Shown here piece after piece: positions 1 to 5,672 of a stretch of DNA of 5,763 bases. Numbering within the stretch: the first letter of the stretch is position 1; every line of letters begins with the position of its first letter. The notes beneath the pieces were generated by a model, which saw nothing but the letters and a program-made list of their open reading frames with translations, ran no database searches and had not been told where the DNA came from. The stretch lies in the NCBI GenBank assembly GCA_030825825.1, contig JAPJPE010000085.1, positions 1 through 5,763 of the forward strand, read 5' to 3'. The position numbers and the translations under genes were made by a program. Source of the DNA: Streptococcus sp. Its GTDB lineage: Bacteria > Bacillota > Bacilli > Lactobacillales > Streptococcaceae.

Positions 1-80
1 GAAATCATCCACTGGATAATTTCACCTAACGTCCGTACTCACCTAAGGAAAGTTTTTTATATGACTTTTTCTTCAATCTG
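1..80. other. Left-edge non-coding stretch, no gene assigned
   Basis: No gene can be supported in these 80 bases. A short imperfect hairpin can form at 1-23 (GAAAT and ATCC arms around an ACT loop). The octamer TCACCTAA occurs twice in direct orientation, at 22-29 and 39-46. One plus-strand frame is open from the edge to a TGA at 79-81, but 26 codons without a start or recognisable motif are not evidence of a gene. On the minus strand this could be the leader of the next gene: a TATAAA lies at 56-61 (minus strand) but has no good -35 box. Confidence 0.4.
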
Positions 81-110
81 AAAGTGCTAAGATTTTCATC
101 TTAGCACTTT
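81..110 (-). terminator. Hairpin terminator after the antiporter gene
   Basis: A perfect 12-bp inverted repeat (AAAGTGCTAAGA at 81-92, TCTTAGCACTTT at 99-110) encloses a 6-base loop. It begins 5 bases after the antiporter TAA stop. The T-run on the minus strand is only the three T of the stem followed by CAG, and on the plus strand it is four T. It may therefore act weakly in both directions, or act mainly as an mRNA 3'-end stabilising hairpin. The position strongly suggests the end of the operon. Confidence 0.75.
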
Positions 111-115
111 TACGC

Positions 116-2170
116 TTATCGATTTTGTGCATACTCGATCATATCGTATGGAAGAGTATTGGCACTTTCTCTTAGGGAGTAGCTTTCTAATTCATTGACA
201 TTTTGACGCATGCGACGCGCTTGCTTGGCGGTAATCAGGTGTTGCGCTTCGTATTCAAAAATAATCTTACGCTCCAAATAATAGCCTCTCAACATTTCAT
301 CGATATTATTTGGTTTTACCCGGTTAATAACCCGCTCCACAAAGGCTCCACTAGTAATAATGGCCGTCTCTCTCAGACGAGATTCTTGCAGGTAAGAGAT
401 CAAACTGCTCCGATAAACCCCTTTGAGGTCTTCCAAACTTTCAATGATGATTTCCGTATTGGCCAAATAAAGGGCCGCAATCTGGTCATAATCAATGGCT
501 TCTAACTTTCTATCTTCTCGGTTCCACCAAGTTCGAAAGCCAGAACCTAATGTTAGGATTTCATGGACCAGCAAACGCAAGATGCGGAAAGAAACCAAGA
601 GGTAGTAAGTTAGACGAGACGAAAGGTTGCGATTGACCCGCTGCTCCATATTACGAAGATAGCGTTGGTAGACACGGTAGCCCCGCTCGCGCATCTTTCC
701 TTCTTCGTAGGCTTGTTCCAAGCCGTCACTTTCAATACTCAAAATCAAGAGCTTCAGCTGTTCCCAGTCCTTTTGAATGAGCTTATTTTCTTGACTTAGA
801 ATCAAATTTTCAATCCGACCATGATAGTTATCAATCGCCGCATACAAGGGTCCCTTGTGCTTACTATTCTTTAGGTCTGCTTCTAATTCCATGACGACAT
901 CATTTAAAATCGCGATCTGCATCAGGTAGTCATTGGTTTCTTCCTTATCTTCTGATAATTTTGGAAGTACCACTAAGCCAGCAATAAAGCTGACAAGGGT
1001 AACTCCTGCCACTAAAAAGAGTAGGACGGGGTATTCTTTTTCGATTTTGGTTGGAATCAAAAGAATCGTCGCAATCGAAACTGTTCCCTTCACACCCGAA
1101 AAGGTCAGCAATAAGGCATCTTTCAGATAATTTCTCAATGATTTTTTTAGTCGAACCGTTCGGAACCAATAAAAGAGGTAAACCATGACAAAACGAATTA
1201 AAAAGAGCAAGGTAGTCAAAAGAAAGACAGAAAGAACTAAAAGAAGATTGTTGTAAATGGGACTACTTAAGATGGGCTTGGCGATCATTTCTAGTTCCAT
1301 TCCCAAAATCACAAAGACCGACCCATTTAAGATAAAGTTGACCGTATTCCAGACGGTATGGCTCACAGTATCCACCCGGGCTTCAAGAAGGGTAATGTGC
1401 TTAAAGCGACTGGCTTTTAAGATCCCTGACACGACCACAGCGATGATACCAGAGACATGGAGTTCTTCTGCTAAGAAAAAAGTCAATAACGGGAGACTCA
1501 ATTCTAATAACAATTCACTGGCAATATCACTAGCGCGAACACTCAAGAGTAATGTTTGCAGCCAACGGTTCACAAAGGCCGTCAAGATCCCCACCGCAAA
1601 TCCTCCAATAATGGAGATTCCTAAGGAAATCCCTGCCTCTCCAAGAGAGAAACTCCCGGTCGCAAGGGCTGCCAAGGCCACTCGAAAGGCAACTAGACCT
1701 GAGGCATCATTTAGTAACCCTTCTCCTTTTAAGATATTCGAAACCCGCTTTGGAAAGGTAAAGCGCTCAGACAGGGAAGCAAAGGCTACTAAGTCTGTTG
1801 GACCTAGAGCTGCCCCTACGGCCATACAGGCTGCTAAAGGAAGGCTCAGCCACAAGGAGTGAGCTGCCCACCCCAAACTAATGGTTGAGATAAAAATCAC
1901 TGGAAAAATCAAATAAAGAATAATGCGCCAGTGCTTTAAGACAGAAGTAATATCTGCTTCTTCTGCCTCTCGAAATAAGAGAGGGCCAATGACCAAGGCC
2001 AGAAAGAGCTCTGTATCTAGATGAAAATTTTCTTCTGGGACAAAGATGGCCCAAACGATCCCTAGTAAGATTTGAATCAAAGGCAGAGGAAGGCTCGGCA
2101 CAAGCTTGTTGGTGACATTTGAGACGATCAAGATCATCGAGAAGATCACTGCATAAAGGAGTAATTCCAT
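116..2170 (-). CDS. CPA1-family Na+/H+ antiporter with long cytoplasmic tail
   Basis: Predicted 684-residue membrane antiporter exchanging Na+ (perhaps K+ or Li+) for H+ across the cytoplasmic membrane. Residues 1 to about 403 are a run of hydrophobic segments. GPTD at 123-126 fits the TM4 crossover region. GEGLLND at 149-155 carries the Glu-x3-Asn-Asp pattern (E150, N154, D155) that marks electroneutral NhaP/NHE-type exchangers. WNTVNFILNG (about 274-283) and SGVKGTVS (358-365) are further family blocks. In the last one a Lys (K361) stands where many relatives have Arg. Residues 404-684 are hydrophilic and mostly helical, probably a regulatory cytoplasmic domain. The overall size resembles Bacillus NhaK (YvgP). 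The ATG follows a purine-rich GGAGGGAGGAAG tract placed directly between the upstream TAG stop and this start, so it is probably co-translated with the 84-residue gene. Family assignment is secure; ion preference cannot be read from the sequence. Confidence 0.93.
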   Translation of the reverse strand: MELLLYAVIFSMILIVSNVTNKLVPSLPLPLIQILLGIVWAIFVPEENFHLDTELFLALVIGPLLFREAEEADITSVLKHWRIILYLIFPVIFISTISLGWAAHSLWLSLPLAACMAVGAALGPTDLVAFASLSERFTFPKRVSNILKGEGLLNDASGLVAFRVALAALATGSFSLGEAGISLGISIIGGFAVGILTAFVNRWLQTLLLSVRASDIASELLLELSLPLLTFFLAEELHVSGIIAVVVSGILKASRFKHITLLEARVDTVSHTVWNTVNFILNGSVFVILGMELEMIAKPILSSPIYNNLLLVLSVFLLTTLLFLIRFVMVYLFYWFRTVRLKKSLRNYLKDALLLTFSGVKGTVSIATILLIPTKIEKEYPVLLFLVAGVTLVSFIAGLVVLPKLSEDKEETNDYLMQIAILNDVVMELEADLKNSKHKGPLYAAIDNYHGRIENLILSQENKLIQKDWEQLKLLILSIESDGLEQAYEEGKMRERGYRVYQRYLRNMEQRVNRNLSSRLTYYLLVSFRILRLLVHEILTLGSGFRTWWNREDRKLEAIDYDQIAALYLANTEIIIESLEDLKGVYRSSLISYLQESRLRETAIITSGAFVERVINRVKPNNIDEMLRGYYLERKIIFEYEAQHLITAKQARRMRQNVNELESYSLRESANTLPYDMIEYAQNR

Positions 2171-2182
2171 CTTCCTCCCTCC

Positions 2183-2437
2183 CTAGCGTTCTTGGCAGCA
2201 AGTCTCAAATTGCTGTTTTAACTCCGCAATCTTTTGGTCTGTCTTGGTTACATCCTTGTGCTCAATCTTCTTTTGGCACCGCTCCATCTCAAGCGCAACC
2301 AATTTCTTTTTAATTTTGAGCATCTTTTTGGTCATATGGGCTTCATCATAAAAACCGATTGCACGCTCGTGAATGGTTGATTCGACAAAATGGTGTCTCA
2401 ATCCTTCAATTTTATTTTTTAAATATTCTTTATCCAT
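2183..2437 (-). CDS. Uncharacterised 84-residue charged helical protein
   Basis: Small cytoplasmic protein with no signal peptide, no membrane segment and no motif that I recognise. It is rich in Lys, Glu and Gln. Residues 36-77 have the periodic hydrophobic spacing of a helical hairpin or coiled coil. Cys occurs at 54, with a Cys-Cys pair at 80-81 near the C-terminus. The ATG lies inside the end of the methyltransferase gene (ATGGATAA, 8-nt overlap) and has only a weak AGAAAG-like upstream site, so translational coupling is likely. The gene is kept as real because it fits exactly between its neighbours, sharing bases with the one before and donating its stop next to the ribosome binding site of the one after. 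Function is unknown; a structural or adaptor role for a neighbouring product is only a guess. Confidence 0.8.
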   Translation of the reverse strand: MDKEYLKNKIEGLRHHFVESTIHERAIGFYDEAHMTKKMLKIKKKLVALEMERCQKKIEHKDVTKTDQKIAELKQQFETCCQER

Positions 2438-2987
2438 GACGATAGCTTTCTAATTTTTCAATCATGACCAAAAACGGTGGTTGGTTCACTTGATTCAGTG
2501 TCCGGTAGATGGTCGCTGTATATTCTTTTTGTGGGAGCTGGCTGACAAAGTCCAGCACTGCATCACGCTCGATGTCTCCTCCCTCATGACCATAATAGAT
2601 CATCAAAGCCATTCGACCACCTTTTTCTAGGCGAGCACAGATTTTTTCCATCGCTTCAATAGTAGTAGCCGGAAGAGTAATGACCGATTTATCCGCAGAT
2701 GGCAGATAACCTAGATTAAAAATAGCTGCTTTGAGGGTCTCCACATATTGGTCCACATGCTGGTGGCCATCTAAAATCAACTGAACATGCTGAAGCCCCA
2801 ACTTTTCCAATCTTTCTTGGGTATTTACAAGGGCCTGTTCTTGAATATCAAAGGCATAGACCTGGCCTGCTAGTTTGGCTAAAAAGGCCGTATCATGTCC
2901 ATTTCCCATGGTGGCATCTACCACGACATCTTCTTTGGTGATGACTTCTGCTAAAAATTGATGGGCCATTTCAAGTGGTCGAAGCAT
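2430..2987 (-). CDS. mnmM: SAM-dependent tRNA wobble-uridine methyltransferase, MnmM/YtqB type
   Basis: Class I Rossmann methyltransferase of 185 residues, the usual size for the YtqB (rRNA methylase-like) family. DATMGNGHDT at 24-33 is the SAM-binding motif I. The acidic residue ending strand 2 is D47 (AFDI). NLGYLP at 91-96 replaces the NPPY-type motif IV and is characteristic of this family. GHEGGD at 133-138 and NQVNQPPF at 165-172 are further family blocks. In Bacillus this family (MnmM) methylates 5-aminomethyl-2-thiouridine at tRNA position 34 to give mnm5s2U, doing the job of the MnmC methylase domain. A GTG at 2993 is in frame, but it overlaps the AAGGAG site. The ATG at 2987 sits 7 nt after that site and is preferred. 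The start lies within the last codons of the radical SAM gene (17-nt overlap), so the pair is almost certainly co-translated. Confidence 0.88.
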   Translation of the reverse strand: MLRPLEMAHQFLAEVITKEDVVVDATMGNGHDTAFLAKLAGQVYAFDIQEQALVNTQERLEKLGLQHVQLILDGHQHVDQYVETLKAAIFNLGYLPSADKSVITLPATTIEAMEKICARLEKGGRMALMIYYGHEGGDIERDAVLDFVSQLPQKEYTATIYRTLNQVNQPPFLVMIEKLESYRHG

Positions 2988-3921
2988 TGGCACTCTCCTT
3001 TTCTTCTAGCTTACATCCTTGAGTACTTCCACGACGACGCATTTCAGTTTCAATAGCGTTTAAGACTTCCCATTTGTTGAGGCTCCACATAGGGCCAATC
3101 AACATATCCCGTGGTGCGTCTCCTGTAATCCGGTGGATGACGATATGTTTGGGGATAATTTCTAACTGGTCACAGATGACCTTGACATATTCTTCCTGGC
3201 TCATGAGTTGGAGTCGTCCTTCATGATAGTCTCGTTGCATCCGTGTATTGGTCATCAAATGCAAGAGATGCAACTTGATCCCATCAATTTCATTATCGGT
3301 CACACAACGGCGAACATTTTCTACCATCATCTCATGCGTTTCCCCCGGAAGGCCATTGATCAAATGGGACACGATCTCAGCCTTCGGCACCTGTTTGCGA
3401 ATCCGCTTGACTGTTTCAACATAGAGGTCATAACTATGGGCCCGATTGATTAATTGAGACGTCGCTTCATAAGTCGTCTGAAGCCCCAACTCAATCGTCA
3501 CATGCATGCGATCGGTCAGCTCTGCTAGATAGGCCAAGGTATCATCTGGTAAACAATCCGGACGCGTACCGATGTTGATTCCTACTACTCCTGGTTCATT
3601 GATGGCCTGCTCATAACGCTCTCGAATGACGTCCACCTTATCGTGGGTATTGGTGAAATTTTGAAAATAGACCAGATACTTCTTCACATCCGGCCATTTC
3701 CGATGCATAAAGTCAATCTCTTTGTAAAATTGTTCTCGAATCGGAGCTTCTGGGGCCACAATGGCATCTCCTGAACCCGAGACCGTACAAAAAGTACAGC
3801 CACCGTGGGCGACTGTTCCGTCTCTATTGGGACAATCAAAGCCTGCATCAATAGGGACTTTAAAGGTCTTTTCTCCAAATAAGGTTCGATAATAATCATT
3901 CAAGGTATTGTAGGATTTCAT
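2971..3921 (-). CDS. mnmL: Radical SAM protein of the MnmL/YtqA family
   Basis: Predicted 316-residue radical SAM enzyme of the TIGR01212/YtqA family, related to Elp3. The 4Fe-4S cluster cysteines are C30, C42 and C45 in the spacing Cys-x11-Cys-x2-Cys (CPNRDGTVAHGGCTFC), which differs from the common Cys-x3-Cys-x2-Cys. Further family signatures are VYFQNFTNT (about 84-92), GTRPDCL (about 118-124), IELGLQT (about 143-149) and HLINGLPGET. In Bacillus the partner pair YtqA/YtqB was assigned to formation of mnm5s2U on wobble uridine-34; the exact step done by this protein is less settled than that of MnmM. The frame is open upstream to a TTG at 3969, but that region is the terminator and promoter. 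An ATG at 3930 overlaps the -10 box. The ATG at 3921 is therefore chosen. Neither ATG has a Shine-Dalgarno sequence, and the transcript is predicted to begin at the 3921 codon. Confidence 0.88.
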   Translation of the reverse strand: MKSYNTLNDYYRTLFGEKTFKVPIDAGFDCPNRDGTVAHGGCTFCTVSGSGDAIVAPEAPIREQFYKEIDFMHRKWPDVKKYLVYFQNFTNTHDKVDVIRERYEQAINEPGVVGINIGTRPDCLPDDTLAYLAELTDRMHVTIELGLQTTYEATSQLINRAHSYDLYVETVKRIRKQVPKAEIVSHLINGLPGETHEMMVENVRRCVTDNEIDGIKLHLLHLMTNTRMQRDYHEGRLQLMSQEEYVKVICDQLEIIPKHIVIHRITGDAPRDMLIGPMWSLNKWEVLNAIETEMRRRGSTQGCKLEEKESANASTT

Positions 3922-3928
3922 ACTTTTC

Positions 3929-3956
3929 ATTATAGCAAAAAAAGAGTCGAACTCAA
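3929..3956 (-). promoter_or_regulatory. Extended -10 promoter for the mnmL operon
   Basis: On the minus strand TGC-TATAAT is a perfect extended -10 element (TATAAT at 3929-3934). TTGAGT at 3951-3956 is a -35 candidate matching TTGACA in four of six positions, with a 16-bp spacer. Transcription should start at about 3921-3922, which is the first base of the mnmL start codon. The -35 box lies in the 3' arm of the preceding terminator, and the terminator T-tract forms most of the spacer. Confidence 0.75.
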
Positions 3957-3972
3957 AACACGAGTCCAACTC
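3937..3972 (-). terminator. Intrinsic terminator of the ribU-PAP2 operon
   Basis: On the minus strand an 11-bp stem (arms 3962-3972 and 3944-3954, with two G-U pairs) encloses a 7-base loop and is followed by seven T (3937-3943). It begins 11 bases after the PAP2 stop. Stops occur in all three forward frames just before the stem (TAACTAACAACTAG). This is a textbook intrinsic terminator on the minus strand. Confidence 0.92.
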
Positions 3973-3983
3973 CTAGTTGTTAG

Positions 3984-4634
3984 TTATTTTTGCTTCCCTG
4001 TAAAGCGCCATTGAAACCGCAAGCGATCGTACAAGGGGTACTCAAATTGCAAGACAGCAAGGCCCAAAATCATACTGCCGAGAACGTCTGATGGATAGTG
4101 GACCCCGACATAAATACGGGAGACCACAATGGTCACAATTCCCATAACCAGCAAGCCTTGAAGACAATAGCGGGCTGTTTTATGTTTTACATGTTGGCCG
4201 ATTATGATGATCAAACTTCCCAAAACAAGGGTAGACGCCAGTGAATGACCACTCGGGAAAGAAAAGCCCTTTTCCTCTACAAGATGAAGAATACTTGGTC
4301 TCGGTCTCTGATAGATATTCTTTAGAAGAAGAACCAAAAGACCAGTCAATACCAGATTGCTCCCAAGAAAAAGAGCTTCACTGTACCATTTCTTATAGGC
4401 AAAGACCGCTAGCAGAAGGCCCACCCAGATGACAATGATCTTGGTATCCATGACGTGGGTCACCTTGGTAAAGAAAGCCGTCAGTGGTGCAGGCAGATCG
4501 CCTCGAATAGTAGATTGAATCGCGCTATCAAAACCAGTTAATTGTTGCGGGTAAAAACGAATCATATACCCGAGAATGACAAAAATGAGAAGGGCGAAGC
4601 TTGCCTTCGCCCAATGTTGTTGTTTATTTTTCAT
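3984..4634 (-). CDS. PAP2-superfamily membrane phosphatase
   Basis: Integral membrane phosphatase of 216 residues with the complete three-part PAP2 (type 2 phosphatidic acid phosphatase) signature: K105-x6-R112-P113, P127-S-G-H130, and S172-R173-x5-H179-x3-D183. H179 is the expected nucleophile and H130 the expected acid/base. Five or six hydrophobic segments are visible, starting at about 11-25. In bacterial relatives (PgpB, BcrC/UppP type) the active site faces outward and removes phosphate from lipid phosphates or pyrophosphates, for example phosphatidylglycerophosphate or undecaprenyl pyrophosphate. The substrate here is not determined by sequence. The ATG overlaps the end of ribU by 11 nt and has no independent ribosome binding site, so expression should follow ribU and thus the FMN switch. 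That context also allows a flavin-phosphate substrate, which is speculative. Confidence 0.93.
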   Translation of the reverse strand: MKNKQQHWAKASFALLIFVILGYMIRFYPQQLTGFDSAIQSTIRGDLPAPLTAFFTKVTHVMDTKIIVIWVGLLLAVFAYKKWYSEALFLGSNLVLTGLLVLLLKNIYQRPRPSILHLVEEKGFSFPSGHSLASTLVLGSLIIIIGQHVKHKTARYCLQGLLVMGIVTIVVSRIYVGVHYPSDVLGSMILGLAVLQFEYPLYDRLRFQWRFTGKQK

Positions 4635-5181
4635 ATTTTTTCAAAATCGGTTGCAAAAGAGTGTAGATCAAACCAAATGCGATGGCCCAAATCACTCCTT
4701 CGATCAGGTTAAACGGTGCAACCATTGCAGCTAAATAGTGGACAAGCCCTAGTGTTTTCGAAATATCATAGTTCATAAAACGAGCATACAAAGGGATTGC
4801 ATAGACATAATTCACCAATACCATCGTGATACTCAAGCTGATCGTTCCAATAATCGTAGCCAGGACAAATCGGCCATGGGTCCGTTCCTTGTTCCAAATC
4901 CATGCAAAAGCAAGGACAAAAACAAGAACTCCAATGATATTGATTGGTAGTCCGATCAAGGTCTCAAGCCCCTTATTATTAAGAGCTAATTTAAGAACAG
5001 ATCGGATCAAGGTCACCCAAACAGCACTTTTAAAATCCAACAAGACCAAAGCCAACAAAATGGCGATGATACTCAAATCAATTTTGAAGAAATCTATCAA
5101 GAAAGAAAATTGATAGAACATCAAAATAAAAGATAATGCGGATAAAACAGCCACTAGGGTCAGTTTACGTGTATTTGTCAT
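4624..5181 (-). CDS. ribU: Riboflavin transporter RibU, ECF S component
   Basis: Substrate-binding membrane subunit of an energy-coupling-factor vitamin importer, 185 residues with about six hydrophobic helices. It captures riboflavin (possibly FMN in some relatives). It needs the shared EcfA/EcfA'/EcfT module, which is not encoded in this window. Recognisable RibU features are FKIDLS at 32-37, the polar NNKGLETLIGLPIN stretch at 68-81, NYVYAIP at 124-130 and PFNLIEG at 156-162, a form of the PFN-x-x-K/E-G block of S components. The FMN riboswitch upstream independently supports the flavin assignment. A longer reading from a TTG at 5196 is rejected because that TTG is part of the GGAGGA ribosome binding site, which stands 7 nt before the ATG at 5181. 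The ribosome binding site is predicted to be buried in a hairpin, implying translational control. Confidence 0.93.
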   Translation of the reverse strand: MTNTRKLTLVAVLSALSFILMFYQFSFLIDFFKIDLSIIAILLALVLLDFKSAVWVTLIRSVLKLALNNKGLETLIGLPINIIGVLVFVLAFAWIWNKERTHGRFVLATIIGTISLSITMVLVNYVYAIPLYARFMNYDISKTLGLVHYLAAMVAPFNLIEGVIWAIAFGLIYTLLQPILKKYEK

Positions 5182-5188
5182 AACAGGT

Positions 5189-5215
5189 TCCTCCAATTTT
5201 TTAAAAATTAGAGAA
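5189..5215 (-). promoter_or_regulatory. Hairpin sequestering the ribU Shine-Dalgarno sequence
   Basis: In the RNA, bases 5215-5204 (UUCUCUAAUUUU) pair with 5200-5189 (AAAAUUGGAGGA) in a 12-bp stem containing two G-U pairs, with a UAA loop. Every base of the GGAGGA ribosome binding site (5194-5189) is paired. There is no T-tract, so this is a translational off-structure and not a terminator. Confidence 0.75.
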
Positions 5216-5409
5216 GCTGGAAAGACGTCTACCCCATCATTCTACTCTAAACTATTTAAACAAAGCTTAAACTAGAGAACATTCTAGTCACTTTAGCTGG
5301 TCCCCATTGAAAATACCGCTAGTCAATCATAGCACCTAACGTCTTATTCCTATGCATCAGCTCTAAACAGATCAGAATAGCTGTCAGTCTATTCGTCTCT
5401 CGTCTTCTC
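5211..5409 (-). promoter_or_regulatory. Predicted anti-sequester pairing linking aptamer to ribU ribosome binding site
   Basis: The 3' strand of aptamer helix P1 and the bases after it (RNA 5409-5394, GAGAAG-AC-GAGAGACG) are complementary to RNA 5227-5211 (CGUCUUUC-CAG-CUUCUC). This gives 8 + 6 base pairs, one of them G-U, across a small 2x3 internal loop. The pairing would consume both P1 and the strand that masks the ribosome binding site, so it is mutually exclusive with the FMN-bound state. The roughly 165 nt in between (5228-5393) would be looped out. They hold small hairpins (for example arms 5376-5380/5389-5393 and 5245-5249/5273-5277) but no gene and no clear terminator. Confidence 0.6.
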
Positions 5410-5628
5410 CCATCCAGACTATACTGTCGGTTGTGGAGTCACACCACATCAGCTTGCGCTCGCGGACTTCTTTTAGAATATGGAGATGGAGATTTTTCTT
5501 TTAAACGATACGACAAGCTGTAGGCATAACTTCTCGTTAAGCAAAGCTTGGCAACAAAGTATAAAAGGAAAAGAACATTTCCTAGTAAAAGTCACCGCCG
5601 GTCGGGAATCTCACCCTGCCCTGAAGAC
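5402..5628 (-). ncRNA. FMN riboswitch (RFN element) aptamer
   Basis: Read on the minus strand, the conserved 5' core is GGGCAGGGTGAGATTCCCGA followed by CCGGCGGT (about 5594-5621). The conserved 3' core includes CCGCGAGCGC, then ACCGACAGT, then GTCTGGATGGGAGAAGAC (about 5402-5466). Helix P1 is GUCUUC (5628-5623) with GAAGAC (5407-5402). These are the hallmark blocks of the FMN-sensing RFN element. The aptamer is long, about 227 nt, because of an insertion of about 115 nt between the two cores (about 5475-5590). That insertion can form its own nested hairpin (CAAGCT 5514-5519 with AGCTTG 5545-5550, inside it GCATAAC 5524-5530 with GTTAAGC 5536-5542). It controls ribU and, through the overlap, the PAP2 gene. 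Confidence 0.97.
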
Positions 5629-5634
5629 CTTTTC

Positions 5635-5663
5635 ATGATAACAAAAAAAACTTGCCTAGGCAA
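5635..5663 (-). promoter_or_regulatory. Extended -10 promoter for the riboswitch-ribU operon
   Basis: On the minus strand TGT-TATCAT is an extended -10 element (TATCAT at 5635-5640, five of six consensus bases). TTGCCT at 5658-5663 is a -35 candidate (four of six) with a 17-bp spacer. The start falls at about 5628-5630, directly at the first base of aptamer helix P1. The -35 box lies within the terminator palindrome of the upstream gene. Confidence 0.7.
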
Positions 5664-5669
5664 GTTTTT
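5643..5669 (-). terminator. Intrinsic terminator of the right-edge gene
   Basis: A perfect 24-bp palindrome (5646-5669, AAAAACTTGCC and mirror) gives a 10-bp RNA stem with a CUAG loop. On the minus strand it ends in a run of eight T (5643-5650), against five T on the plus strand. It is thus best as a minus-strand terminator for the gene ending at 5714, though it may work in both directions. Confidence 0.85.
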
Positions 5670-5672
5670 GTA

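Noticed and set aside
1257..1862. 201-codon plus-strand open frame inside the antiporter gene
   Set aside because: It lies antisense to strongly conserved antiporter motifs, has no start signals, and its composition (rich in Lys, Ala, Thr, Pro) is what antisense of a membrane protein gives.
1878..2201. 107-codon minus-strand frame overlapping the antiporter start
   Set aside because: It is an out-of-frame shadow of the antiporter N-terminus, with no family resemblance.
3922..3969. N-terminal extension of the radical SAM protein to a TTG at 3969
   Set aside because: The extra 16 codons cover the terminator stem and the promoter; conserved family sequence begins only at about the 3921 ATG.
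5182..5196. N-terminal extension of RibU to a TTG at 5196
   Set aside because: That TTG is part of the ribosome binding site for the ATG at 5181.
5245..5277. Inverted repeat CTCTA...TAGAG in the ribU leader as a riboswitch terminator
   Set aside because: The stem is interrupted and A/T-rich, and no T-run follows it on the minus strand.
23..5343. Shared 11-mer CACCTAACGTC at 23-33 and 5333-5343, possibly a dispersed repeat
   Set aside because: Several exact 11-mer matches are expected by chance in a window this size counting both strands, and similarity does not extend convincingly beyond it.
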